A DNA stretch of 9,416 nt from an uncultured Leucobacter sp. (GCA_937872275.1 CALMSE010000248.1:1-9416); one strand, 5' to 3'; counted from the stretch's first letter, positions 1 to 6,222 are shown. The notes: generated by a model not told the origin, from the letters alone. Made by a program: numbers and translations.

Positions 1-2307
1 ATCCTCGCTCACGCGCAGGCTCGGATCGACAAGCAGGTCCGCGAGGGCGACTCCGGCGAGTTCTCGGACACGCCGCCGCAGGTCACCGGCGGTGATCTGG
101 TCCAGTACCGCCTTGCTCCGTCCCTCACGAGCGGTGCGATGACGCCGGGCATCCTGAAGGACGTCTGGGTGGAGGACTGCCTGCCCGGATCGCAGACGTA
201 CGACTCGGCGTCGCTCACACCTGCGGTGGTGTCACCGGGCGCGACCCCCGTCGATGCGAAGCGGCCCGCCTGTGCGGCCGGGGAGACCTACATCCGGTGG
301 GTGATCCCGAATCACGAGGTGAACACGGCGATCGAGCCGATCATCCTCTCGGTCGAGGTGTCGCCGACTGCCGCCGACGGCGTCTACGACAACACGGTGG
401 TCGTGTGGGCGGAGGACGACGCGTCGACGCTCGCACAGCGCCGGGACAACGCGCAGATCCAGATCGCGAACATCGCGGGCATCAAGCTCGAGAAGGTCGC
501 CCTCACCCCGGTGGTGCAGGTCAATCGCCCCGAGGCCGGCACGCGCGAGCTGAACAGGTGGGCCGTGCGCCTCACGAACACGCTGCCCGCGTCCGAGCAG
601 TCGGGCGTCAGCAACCCGGACGTGATCGACGTGCTGCCGCGCCAAGGAGTGCAGGGAACCGCGTTCAACGGCGCTTTCACCTTCGACTCGGCCACGGTCG
701 CCCAGGGCGGAGACCAGACCCGCATCCTCTACACGCGAGCGGCGAACGTCTCGGCGAACCCGCAGGATCCGTCGAACGGAACCGGAGGCGCGACGACCTG
801 GTGCGACGCGCCGGCCGGCGGAAATCCGGTGTCGGGCGTGAACGGCTGCCCGGCCTCAGCGAGCGAGGTGACCGGGCTGCGCATCCAGCGGTCCGGCGCC
901 TACCTCTCGGGCGATGTCATCGAGATCGAGCTCGCAATGGTGGGTGTCGACAACCGCGCCGGAGACGTCTACGTCAACCGCGCGATGGCGTCCGCCGAGG
1001 GGCTCGACAACACGGTGGGCCCGATCCGTCGGCCCGAGGTCGCGATCGAGTCCTCGATCGGCGATCACGTGTGGTGGGATCTCAACCGTAACGGTGTGCA
1101 GGATCAGTTCACGGGCGCCGACGAGCAGCCCGCGACCGGCATCCCGGTGCGCATCACCGGCACGGACGATCTCGGCAACACGGTCGACCTGAACACGACG
1201 ACCGGTGAGGACGGGAAGTACCTCTTCGAGCAGCTCCGCTCCTCGAACGATGCCGGCTACACGATCACGTTCACGAGGCCGGACGGTTCGGAGTTCACGG
1301 TGAAGCACGCGGAGGGCGCCGATCCGGCGCTCGACTCGGACGCCGATCCCGAGACCGGGGAATCCGATCCGGTGGTGCTGGCCCCGAACAGCGCGGATCC
1401 GACGATCGACGCGGGCCTGCTGCCCTACGGCGGTCTGCAGATCGTGAAGCAGATCACCGGTGCGGGCGGCGACTTCGCGGCCGAGGACGTGCTCGAGTTC
1501 ACGGTGGTGTGCGAGTTCGAGGGCGAGCCGGTGCTGCTGGTGGACCCATCGGATCCGGCCGCGGAGCCGGCCGCCGAGCTGACCCTCCCGGTCCCGGTGA
1601 ACGGCGCGGCTCAGGTGCTCAGCGAGGCGATCGCGGGGATCCCGGCCTACGCGGACTGCGTGATCACCGAGACCGGCAGCGGCAGCGCCGACGAGGCCGC
1701 CGGCCCGGTCGAAGTGCAGATCTCGTGGGACGCCGCCGCGCAGCGCGCCGGGGTCGAGCGGGCTTCGCTCACGAACTTCTACTCAGCCGGAACGGTGGCC
1801 GTGAGCAAGCAGCTCACGGGCGACGCCGAGGCCGTGGAGTACGTGAAGAACCTGGCGTTCGAGGTGCAGGTCACCTGCCAGATCGAGGAGCCGGGCGAGG
1901 GCGACGAGACGATCCGCACCACCGTGTACTCGGGATCGGTGCTGATCAAGGGCGGCCAGACGAAGATGCTCGTCACCGACGAGGGCGATCCGCGGGCGCT
2001 GCCCCTGGGCACGCGCTGCTTCGGCGAGGAGGTGGACACGGGTGGAGCCGCGGTTGCGACCGTCGACTTCGACGCGTTCGAGAACGCGGCCGTCGTCACC
2101 GCGGGCAGCCCCGACGAGCTGCAGCAGCTGACCATCACCGCGATCAACACCTTCCGGTGCACCGAGGAGATCTGCGGCAGGCTCACCATCACGGGCGGCC
2201 AACTGACCGGCATCGCGATCGGCATCGTCGGCGCCGGAATCGCCCTCGCGGGCCTCGTGATGCTGGCGCTGAAGCGCCGCCGCCGGGAGCACTCGGTCAC
2301 TCCATAG
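1..2307 (+). CDS. Surface-anchored multidomain protein (DUF11-like, SdrD_B-like, 2x DUF5979-like), 5' end missing
   Basis: The frame is open from base 1 without a stop, giving 768 residues; the true start and signal peptide lie upstream of the window. Residues 1 to about 350 form beta-rich DUF11-like modules. From about residue 352 an SdrD_B-like module begins with IGDHVWWDLNRNGVQD, the usual G-x-x-V-W-x-D-x-N-x-N-G-x-Q-D start. Two DUF5979-like modules follow, each opening with a V/I-x-K-Q-I/L-T-G motif (about 478-593 and 596-718). The C-terminus has LTITG (728-732), a hydrophobic helix (about 738-757) and a KRRRR stop-transfer tail, so the protein is a cell-surface stalk or adhesin anchored in the membrane and perhaps linked to the wall. 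LTITG resembles a sortase LPXTG motif with Pro replaced by Thr. Ligand unknown. The module names are from pattern recognition, while the anchor is clear. Confidence 0.85.
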   Translation: MLAHAQARIDKQVREGDSGEFSDTPPQVTGGDLVQYRLAPSLTSGAMTPGILKDVWVEDCLPGSQTYDSASLTPAVVSPGATPVDAKRPACAAGETYIRWVIPNHEVNTAIEPIILSVEVSPTAADGVYDNTVVVWAEDDASTLAQRRDNAQIQIANIAGIKLEKVALTPVVQVNRPEAGTRELNRWAVRLTNTLPASEQSGVSNPDVIDVLPRQGVQGTAFNGAFTFDSATVAQGGDQTRILYTRAANVSANPQDPSNGTGGATTWCDAPAGGNPVSGVNGCPASASEVTGLRIQRSGAYLSGDVIEIELAMVGVDNRAGDVYVNRAMASAEGLDNTVGPIRRPEVAIESSIGDHVWWDLNRNGVQDQFTGADEQPATGIPVRITGTDDLGNTVDLNTTTGEDGKYLFEQLRSSNDAGYTITFTRPDGSEFTVKHAEGADPALDSDADPETGESDPVVLAPNSADPTIDAGLLPYGGLQIVKQITGAGGDFAAEDVLEFTVVCEFEGEPVLLVDPSDPAAEPAAELTLPVPVNGAAQVLSEAIAGIPAYADCVITETGSGSADEAAGPVEVQISWDAAAQRAGVERASLTNFYSAGTVAVSKQLTGDAEAVEYVKNLAFEVQVTCQIEEPGEGDETIRTTVYSGSVLIKGGQTKMLVTDEGDPRALPLGTRCFGEEVDTGGAAVATVDFDAFENAAVVTAGSPDELQQLTITAINTFRCTEEICGRLTITGGQLTGIAIGIVGAGIALAGLVMLALKRRRREHSVTP

Positions 2308-2328
2308 GTCGAGCCGAGCGGCGACAAC

Positions 2329-2363
2329 CCGGGGTGCGCGACGGCTCGCCGCGCGCACCCCGG
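2329..2363 (+). terminator. GC-rich hairpin terminator after the surface-protein gene
   Basis: A perfect 12-bp inverted repeat (2329-2340 with 2352-2363) with an 11-nt loop lies 21 nt after the TAG stop. There is no T-tract, as is common for actinobacterial terminators, so its efficiency is uncertain. Confidence 0.5.
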
Positions 2364-2421
2364 CCGCTCACCGGCGCCGGGTTCTCCAAATCCCCCTGAA
2401 TACCCCGTGCCGGTGAGTACC

Positions 2422-2470
2422 GCAGCGGGTCCGACGTTTTCCCCCGTCGGGCCCGCTGCCTCTTTCCCCA
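2422..2470 (+). terminator. Strong hairpin terminator with pyrimidine tail
   Basis: A 15-bp stem (2422-2436 with 2445-2459, one G-T wobble) closes an 8-nt TTTTCCCC loop. It is followed by CTCTTTCCCC, a T-containing pyrimidine tail in the + direction. This is probably the main rho-independent-like terminator of the upstream surface-protein gene. Confidence 0.65.
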
Positions 2471-2495
2471 GCTGGCTCTAGTCTCTGCGCCTGCT

Positions 2496-2578
2496 GGTGA
2501 GAGTATACGGCGGTGGTGAGTGTGACAGTCGGAGACGTTCTCCCACCGTCACACTCACCACCGCCGTATCCATTCACC
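2496..2578. repeat. Long near-perfect palindrome between convergent genes
   Basis: The core is a perfect 22-bp inverted repeat (2505-2526 with 2548-2569). The symmetry continues outward (GGTGA at 2496-2500 with TCACC at 2574-2578) and inward (GGAGA at 2531-2535 with TCTCC at 2539-2543). Two 40-nt arms therefore match at 35 positions around a 3-nt centre, CGT (2536-2538). The element lies 24 nt past the stop of the TetR gene (- strand) and downstream of the surface-protein gene (+ strand), so it could act as a bidirectional terminator. Its length and perfection far exceed what termination needs, so a dispersed palindromic repeat (REP- or MITE-like) or a structured RNA is also possible. No target-site duplication was seen. 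Confidence 0.75.
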
Positions 2579-2602
2579 TGGCGGTGACAGCGGCGCTCGG
2601 GC

Positions 2603-3274
2603 TCAGATCCCCAGGCCGGCGAGCGAGGCCTCGAGCGCGGGTCGCACCGCCTCCTCGGGGAAGTGACCCGCGATGTGCAGCACCGCGAGCCCGTGCACCA
2701 TGCCCCAGAGGGCGACCTCCAGCGGCGCCATGGGCGATTCGGCCGTCGGTGCATCGTCTCCACCCGCGCCGATCTCAAGCCCCGCACCCGGGTCACCCGG
2801 ATCGGTCGGAACCGCCGCCGGATCCGCATCCGCCGCATCCGCCGCCGCAGCCCGCGCGACCGCGTGCAGCAGCAGCTCGTTCTCCCGGATCAGAGGCCCC
2901 ATCTGCTCGGAGGGGTCGCCCGGCGAGCAGATCTCGGGGTCGAAGATCACCGCGAAGGCTCCGGGGTGGGCGCTCGCCCAGCCGACGTAGGCGACGCCCA
3001 TGTCGAGCAGGGCATCCCGCGGGTTCGCCGCGTGCTCGGCGGCCTCGCGCTGCACGGCGACGAAGCGGCTCATGGCCTCCACCCCGACGGCCTCGAGCAT
3101 CGTCGTGCGATCCGCGAAGTGGTGGTAGGGGGCGTTGTGGCTGACTCCGGCCTGCTGCGCGACCTTGCGCAGACTGAGTCCGGCGGCGCTCTGCGTGTCG
3201 AGCATGTCGAGTGCGGCGGCGATGAGCTCGGCCCGCAGGTTGCCGTGGTGATAACTCCGATCGGAACTTGACAT
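2603..3274 (-). CDS. TetR/AcrR-family transcriptional repressor, WHG-domain type
   Basis: The product has 223 residues. An N-terminal TetR helix-turn-helix is clear: YHHGNLRAELI at 8-18, then LSLRKVAQQAGVSHNAPYHHF at 33-53, the usual recognition helix and Y-x-H-F ending. The C-terminal ligand-binding part has the W...HG signature (W190, H194, G195) of WHG-domain regulators. Residues about 139-184 are a low-complexity Ala/Asp/Pro/Gly stretch, unusual inside this domain. The ATG at 3274 is preferred over the TTG two codons upstream, because a TAGAAT -10-like box ends 7 nt before it and no Shine-Dalgarno is present, which fits leaderless translation. The gene is divergent from the oxidoreductase at 3358, and the shared operator suggests it represses both that gene and itself. 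The ligand is unknown, perhaps a quinone or other small hydrophobic electrophile. Confidence 0.9.
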   Translation of the reverse strand: MSSSDRSYHHGNLRAELIAAALDMLDTQSAAGLSLRKVAQQAGVSHNAPYHHFADRTTMLEAVGVEAMSRFVAVQREAAEHAANPRDALLDMGVAYVGWASAHPGAFAVIFDPEICSPGDPSEQMGPLIRENELLLHAVARAAAADAADADPAAVPTDPGDPGAGLEIGAGGDDAPTAESPMAPLEVALWGMVHGLAVLHIAGHFPEEAVRPALEASLAGLGI

Positions 3275-3327
3275 AGTCAAGATTCTAGCTAATCTTGACA
3301 GTGTCCAGTGATTTGGTCAGCGTCAAG
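3267..3327. promoter_or_regulatory. Composite operator: four alternating CTTGAC/GTCAAG half-sites
   Basis: Half-sites lie at 3267-3272 (CTTGAC), 3276-3281 (GTCAAG), 3294-3299 (CTTGAC) and 3322-3327 (GTCAAG). The middle pair forms a perfect 9-bp inverted repeat with a 6-bp spacer (3276-3284 and 3291-3299), a size typical of TetR-family operators. The first pair forms a tighter 6-3-6 palindrome that covers the TetR start codon. The region lies between the divergent repressor and oxidoreductase genes and is the likely binding site of the repressor. Confidence 0.75.
3282..3287 (-). promoter_or_regulatory. -10 box of the TetR gene, inside the operator
   Basis: Read on the minus strand this is TAGAAT, one mismatch from TATAAT. 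It sits 7 nt before the A of the ATG at 3274, so transcription would begin at or next to the start codon. No convincing -35 was found at 17-18 nt. Overlap with the 9-6-9 palindrome implies autorepression. Confidence 0.5.
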
Positions 3328-3357
3328 ATCATTGCAATGCAAAACAGGGAGCACCTC

Positions 3358-4005
3358 ATGTCCACTCTCGTCATCGACGGCCACCCCGACCCGCAGTCGC
3401 TCACCGCCGAGCTCGCGCGCCGCTACGTCGCCGCGCACGGGGACGCCGAGCTGCTCGCGGTACGCGAGCTCGCGTTCGACCCGAATCTCGCGCGCGGCCA
3501 CCGGGGAGCGCAGAAGCTGGAGCCCGACATCCTCGAAGCCTCGCGCAGGATCGCCGCGGCCCGCCACATCGTCATCGCGACGCCGGTGTGGTGGGGGTCG
3601 ATCCCGGCGCTGCTCAAGGGCTTCTTCGACCGGGTACTGCTGCGCCGCTGGGCCTTCGAGTACCGGCGCGGCCTGCCGGTCGGCCTGCTGAAGGGCCGCA
3701 GCGCGCGCGTCATCGTCACCTCGGATTCGCCGCGGTGGTACCTGTTCCTCGTCGGAGACACGACCGTGAAGCACGTGCGCGGCACCACGCTGCGCTTCTG
3801 CGGGCTGAGACCCGTGCGCCTCAGCCGCTTCACGAGCGTGCGTACGAGCACCCCTGCGAAGCGCGAGCAGTGGCTGCGCAGGATCGAGGCCGACGCCCGG
3901 GCCGACGCCGCCCGGAGCGCGCGCGGGACGGCGACCCCATCGGATCCCGGGCCCCTCGAGGCGGCCCTGGAGAAGCTCGGCGGGCTCGAGCAGCCCGTGC
4001 GCTGA
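3358..4005 (+). CDS. Flavodoxin-fold NAD(P)H-dependent (quinone) oxidoreductase
   Basis: The 215-residue product belongs to the Flavodoxin_2 / NAD(P)H dehydrogenase (quinone) family, FMN- or FAD-binding cytoplasmic enzymes that reduce quinones, azo dyes or similar electrophiles with NAD(P)H. The N-terminal beta strand and phosphate-binding loop are STLVIDGHPDPQSL (2-15). The family hallmark PVWWGSIPALLKGFFDRVL is at 76-94, followed by an aromatic AFEYRRGLPVG segment (99-109) and a strand ending in the T-S-D-S-P motif (121-125). The length fits the family. The start at 3358 is chosen because AGGGAG (3346-3351) lies 6 nt upstream and the N-terminal strand begins there; an upstream in-frame GTG would add non-conserved residues over the operator. 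The divergent TetR gene and shared operator suggest substrate-induced derepression. The true substrate cannot be told from sequence. Confidence 0.88.
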   Translation: MSTLVIDGHPDPQSLTAELARRYVAAHGDAELLAVRELAFDPNLARGHRGAQKLEPDILEASRRIAAARHIVIATPVWWGSIPALLKGFFDRVLLRRWAFEYRRGLPVGLLKGRSARVIVTSDSPRWYLFLVGDTTVKHVRGTTLRFCGLRPVRLSRFTSVRTSTPAKREQWLRRIEADARADAARSARGTATPSDPGPLEAALEKLGGLEQPVR

Positions 4006-4011
4006 GCCGTC

Positions 4012-4836
4012 TCAGGGCTCGGAGACCTCGATCGCGGTATCGGCCGGATCCGGGCCCCACGGCCCGAAGATCGGACCGTCGGGATCCACCACATCGACGT
4101 AGACCTCGGCGGCCGCGCCTCGGCGTTCGCCCTCGCATACGCGGAAGGTGAGGTAGTACCAGCCCGCCGTCGTGAAGCGGATGCGGCGGATCGCCTCGCC
4201 GTTCTCGTCGAGCGGGATCTGGAAGGCCTGGCCCGGGAACACCGAGGTGAGGCAGACGGTGCCGTTGCTCGGTCCGGTGATGAGGTACACATAGCCCGTG
4301 TCGGAGGCCTCCGAGAGCGGGATCGACTCGGAGGAGGGGATGACCGAGGCACCGTTGACCTGGGCCGATGTGATCGTGAAGGACCCCACATCGGCGGGGG
4401 AGGAGACCTCATCGGTGTGCGCCCACACCCGGAACTCGAATTCGCCGACCTGATTGGGGAAGAGCAGGGGCGTGTCGAAGACCCAGTTCCCGTTCTCGGC
4501 GACCGTCGCGGCGTAGAGCCTCGGGTCGGTGAAGCTATTCGCCTCGGTCGCGAGGGAGCGCAGCTCCACCGCCACTGCGGCTCCGGGCTCGGTGGTCCCG
4601 CTGAGCACCGGGGCGAGGTAGCCGGCGCTGACGAGCGGCGTCTCGATCCCGGATCGGAGGCCGGAGCCCGGCGTCGCTCCCGCCAGCCTCGGCCCCGGAA
4701 CCGATCCCGGGGGAAGCGCCGTCGGCGGTGACGGCGTGACGGAGAAGTCGTCCGGCAACGCCCCCATGTCGAACGTCATCGTCGGAACGGCGGGATCGGT
4801 GTTGCCGCGCCCGAGAACCTGCCCGCCGAGGATGCC
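4012..4836 (-). CDS. Ig-like C-terminal domain of the sigma-factor fusion, in the -1 frame
   Basis: This frame continues the sigma-factor protein after a -1 shift at the G run and encodes 274 residues to the TGA at 4014-4012. It is plainly coding: a Pro/Thr/Gly-rich linker leads to a bacterial Ig-like module (SGTTEPGAAVAVEL, then NGNWVFDTPLLF and FEFRVWAHT), then a second beta-rich module with two cysteines (NGTVCLTS and YLTFRVCEGE). Such modules normally sit outside the cell and bind polymers or proteins. It has no signal peptide or membrane segment of its own. As a separate gene it could start at ATG 4779, which overlaps the upstream TGA as ATGA, but the product would then be cytoplasmic. 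It more likely belongs to a single 617-residue transmembrane protein. The stop is only 6 bp from the stop of the convergent oxidoreductase gene. Confidence 0.7.
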   Translation of the reverse strand, partial: GILGGQVLGRGNTDPAVPTMTFDMGALPDDFSVTPSPPTALPPGSVPGPRLAGATPGSGLRSGIETPLVSAGYLAPVLSGTTEPGAAVAVELRSLATEANSFTDPRLYAATVAENGNWVFDTPLLFPNQVGEFEFRVWAHTDEVSSPADVGSFTITSAQVNGASVIPSSESIPLSEASDTGYVYLITGPSNGTVCLTSVFPGQAFQIPLDENGEAIRRIRFTTAGWYYLTFRVCEGERRGAAAEVYVDVVDPDGPIFGPWGPDPADTAIEVSEP

Positions 4837-5864
4837 CCCTCCGCGTCCGCATCGGCAGGGGCGCTGCCCGCGCCATCGCTCTGCACCTCGACGGGACAAG
4901 GGTCCGAGCGGTCCCCGGATTGGCCGGATGTCGTCTCCTGCTCCGAGTGGGACGGCTGCTCGACGGGTTGGACCGGCGGTGCGCCGGCGATGATGAACGC
5001 GCCCAGGGTCGCGGCGAGCGTGACGCCGCCCAGTGTGAGCAGCGCGGTCGCGGCCCCGGCGCCGATGGCGGTGGCCGAGAGCTGCGAGGCCGCGGGCAGT
5101 GCGACGCCGAGCGCCGCGAACCCGAGCGCGCCGAGCGTGGTCCGCTGCATGCGCCTGGCGGAGGAGCGGAGCTCGCGATCGAGGTTCGCGCAGGTCTCGC
5201 ACTCGCGCAGATGCCCGGAGACGCGTCGGTCGGGAGCGTCGCCGTCCAGCACGAGCTGGGGGAGCAGCCGGGCGACATGCTCGGAGCTCTCGCGGAGCGC
5301 GGGCGGTACCTGCTGCGCGAGCCACTGCAGCCGCAGCCCCGTTCGGGCGCGGCGGTACAGCACGGACACGGCGTTCGGCTTGATGCCGAACTCAGCGGCG
5401 ATCTCGGGGCGCGGCACGTCCTCGACCTCGGTCAGCCAGAGCACCCGTTGCCATCGCTCCGGCAACGCCTGGAACGCCGCCAGCATCTCCGCCGATCGGT
5501 TTCGGTCCAGGAGCGTGCTGAGCCCGTCCTCCAGCTCGATGCTGTCGAGATCGGGATCGGTCTCGACGAGGTCGGTCTCCTTCCGCCAGCGCATCGCGAT
5601 GTTCCGCATCGTCGTGAAGAGATAGGCGCGAAACGCGCTCTCGGGGCCGTTGCCCGCGATGGTGATCTGATGGTAGACGGCGAGGAACGACTCGGAGGCG
5701 AGGTCGTCGGCCCTGCCCGGGGCGAGGCGCCCGGCCAACTTGAGCGCCGGCTGAATATGGCGGCGCCAGAGCTCGGTGTACGCATCCGATTCGCCGCCGC
5801 GCAGCAGCGTCAGCAACGCGGCGTCGCTGGATCCTGCCAGAGCGGGATCGCGTTCTCTCCCCAA
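4776..5864 (-). CDS. ECF sigma factor fused to zinc-finger and membrane segment
   Basis: The 362-residue product starts at TTG 5864 behind a purine-rich AAAGGGGAG. Sigma region 2 spans about 24-95 (YTELWRRHIQPALKLA, then RADDLASESFLAVYHQ, and FRAYLFTTMRNIAMRWRK). Sigma region 4 spans about 124-183, with LPERWQRVLWL and the helix-turn-helix EIAAEFGIKPNAVSVLYRRA. A zinc-finger anti-sigma-like motif follows, H218-x3-C222-x2-C225, then a hydrophobic stretch at about 244-294 (one long or two short membrane helices). This is the architecture of actinobacterial ECF sigma factors with a C-terminal regulatory extension: the sigma part stays tethered and inhibited until released. The last 19 residues (344-362) look out of frame, and the real continuation is the Ig-like frame ending at 4012. 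The gene is divergent from the giant VWA protein, its likely target. Confidence 0.85.
   Translation of the reverse strand: MGRERDPALAGSSDAALLTLLRGGESDAYTELWRRHIQPALKLAGRLAPGRADDLASESFLAVYHQITIAGNGPESAFRAYLFTTMRNIAMRWRKETDLVETDPDLDSIELEDGLSTLLDRNRSAEMLAAFQALPERWQRVLWLTEVEDVPRPEIAAEFGIKPNAVSVLYRRARTGLRLQWLAQQVPPALRESSEHVARLLPQLVLDGDAPDRRVSGHLRECETCANLDRELRSSARRMQRTTLGALGFAALGVALPAASQLSATAIGAGAATALLTLGGVTLAATLGAFIIAGAPPVQPVEQPSHSEQETTSGQSGDRSDPCPVEVQSDGAGSAPADADAEGASSAGRFSGAATPIPPFRR
4833..4841 (-). other. Frame-shift point: run of five Gs in the sigma-fusion gene
   Basis: On the minus strand the codons are GAG GGG GCA. A tRNA on GGG can slip back one base onto another perfect GGG, after which reading continues as GGC ATC CTC into the Ig-like frame. 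One extra G would have the same effect. It may be a genuine mutation, a base-calling error in the homopolymer, or a programmed -1 shift. The canonical X-XXY-YYZ heptamer is absent. Confidence 0.6.
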
Positions 5865-5868
5865 AATT

Positions 5869-5875
5869 CTCCCCT
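5869..5875 (-). promoter_or_regulatory. Ribosome binding site deciding the TTG start of the sigma factor
   Basis: Minus strand AGGGGAG lies 4 nt upstream of TTG 5864. No ATG or GTG codon gives a better start before the sigma region 2 helices. The spacing is short but acceptable. Confidence 0.5.
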
Positions 5876-5892
5876 TTGCGCCGTCCGTCCCT

Positions 5893-5917
5893 CCGGCCGC
5901 AGCGCTGCGGCGGCCGG
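5893..5917. other. GC-rich palindrome in the sigma-factor leader
   Basis: The core CCGCAGCGCTGCGG is a perfect 14-bp palindrome, flanked by partly matching CCGG and GGCCGG. It lies 29 nt upstream of the sigma start and could fold in the mRNA or bind a dimeric regulator. No function can be assigned. Confidence 0.35.
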
Positions 5918-6102
5918 AATAGACGACGGTCAGAAACTCCCCTAATTACATGAGAGTCGATGCGGCACCAGAAGTGACGCGGAGGACGCGGATTTCCGCG
6001 GGATTCCCAGGTCTCTCACGGGGCGGGCCCATCCGGCGGAGCAATGTTCGCGAGGCGCGTCACCTCAGCCGGGTCGCGGGCTCTCTTCTCTGTGAGAGAT
6101 AT

Positions 6103-6163
6103 GGCTCCGCATTCCCCGGTGCGGGTCGAGTCTCTGCCAGGAGGTGCGGCTCCGCATACCCCG
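6103..6163 (+). repeat. Direct repeat GGCTCCGCATWCCCCG in the surface-protein leader
   Basis: Two 16-nt copies (6103-6118 and 6148-6163) differ at one base (T or A) and start 45 nt apart. The second copy overlaps the left arm and loop of the 13-bp hairpin. It may be a tandem binding site or a duplicated RNA element. Confidence 0.5.
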
Positions 6164-6182
6164 AAGCAAGAGCCGCACCTCC
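6140..6182 (+). promoter_or_regulatory. 13-bp leader hairpin upstream of the VWA surface protein (possible attenuator)
   Basis: 6140-6152 pairs perfectly with 6170-6182 around a 17-nt loop, and ATTTTCC follows directly, giving a terminator-like shape 40 nt before the ATG. Within the left arm and loop, TGCGG-CT-CCGCA (6145-6156) can form an alternative small hairpin that competes with the long stem. A regulatory role (attenuation or translational control) is inference. Confidence 0.45.
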
Positions 6183-6210
6183 ATTTTCCGGGGTGCATAT
6201 GAAGAACGAC

Positions 6211-6218
6211 AGGGAGAG
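6211..6218 (+). promoter_or_regulatory. Ribosome binding site for the VWA surface protein
   Basis: AGGGAGAG lies 4 nt upstream of ATG 6223, which decides for this start over the in-frame ATG at 6199, whose upstream GGGGTG is less well placed. Confidence 0.7.
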
Positions 6219-6222
6219 ATCA

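Larger units (their letters stand above)
5918..6222. other. Divergent intergenic and leader region, no firm gene
   Basis: This stretch lies between the sigma factor and the VWA surface-protein gene and must hold the + promoter and probably the sigma promoter. No confident -35/-10 pair or ECF-type GGAAC/CGTC pair was found. The second half (about 6080-6200) is rich in short hairpins: CCGCA 6107-6111 with TGCGG 6120-6124, a 13-bp stem at 6140-6182, and a direct repeat. GTGAGAGA (6092-6099) is an inverted copy of TCTCTCAC at 6012-6019. A weak 52-codon ORF (6044-6202) is discussed under findings. Confidence 0.5.

Noticed and set aside
1509..2399. A 296-codon + strand frame overlapping the surface-protein gene
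   Set aside because: It is an Arg/Gly-rich shadow in another frame of a gene with recognisable modules.
3295..3300. TTGACA as a -35 box for the oxidoreductase
   Set aside because: No acceptable -10 hexamer lies 16-19 nt downstream. The sequence is explained by the operator half-site.
3295..3357. Extended N-terminus for the oxidoreductase from a GTG codon upstream of 3358
   Set aside because: It would translate the operator, lacks a ribosome site and is not part of the flavodoxin fold. ATG 3358 has a good AGGGAG.
3992..4019. Small inverted repeat (CTGAG/CTCAG plus AGCC/GGCT) between the convergent oxidoreductase and sigma-fusion stops
   Set aside because: The stem is short with a 6-nt bulge and no T-tract, so it is too weak to call a terminator.
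4837..5325. The upstream half of the minus-strand frame that later encodes the Ig-like domain
   Set aside because: Here it is an Arg/Ala-rich shadow of the sigma-factor frame. The frame becomes coding only after the G run.
4920..5945. A 341-codon + strand open frame over the sigma gene
   Set aside because: It is antisense to a clear ECF sigma factor and the translation has no domain character.
6199..6222. ATG 6199 as start of the VWA protein
   Set aside because: It is in frame, but the ribosome site AGGGAGAG is placed for ATG 6223. The longer form only adds eight residues before the signal peptide.
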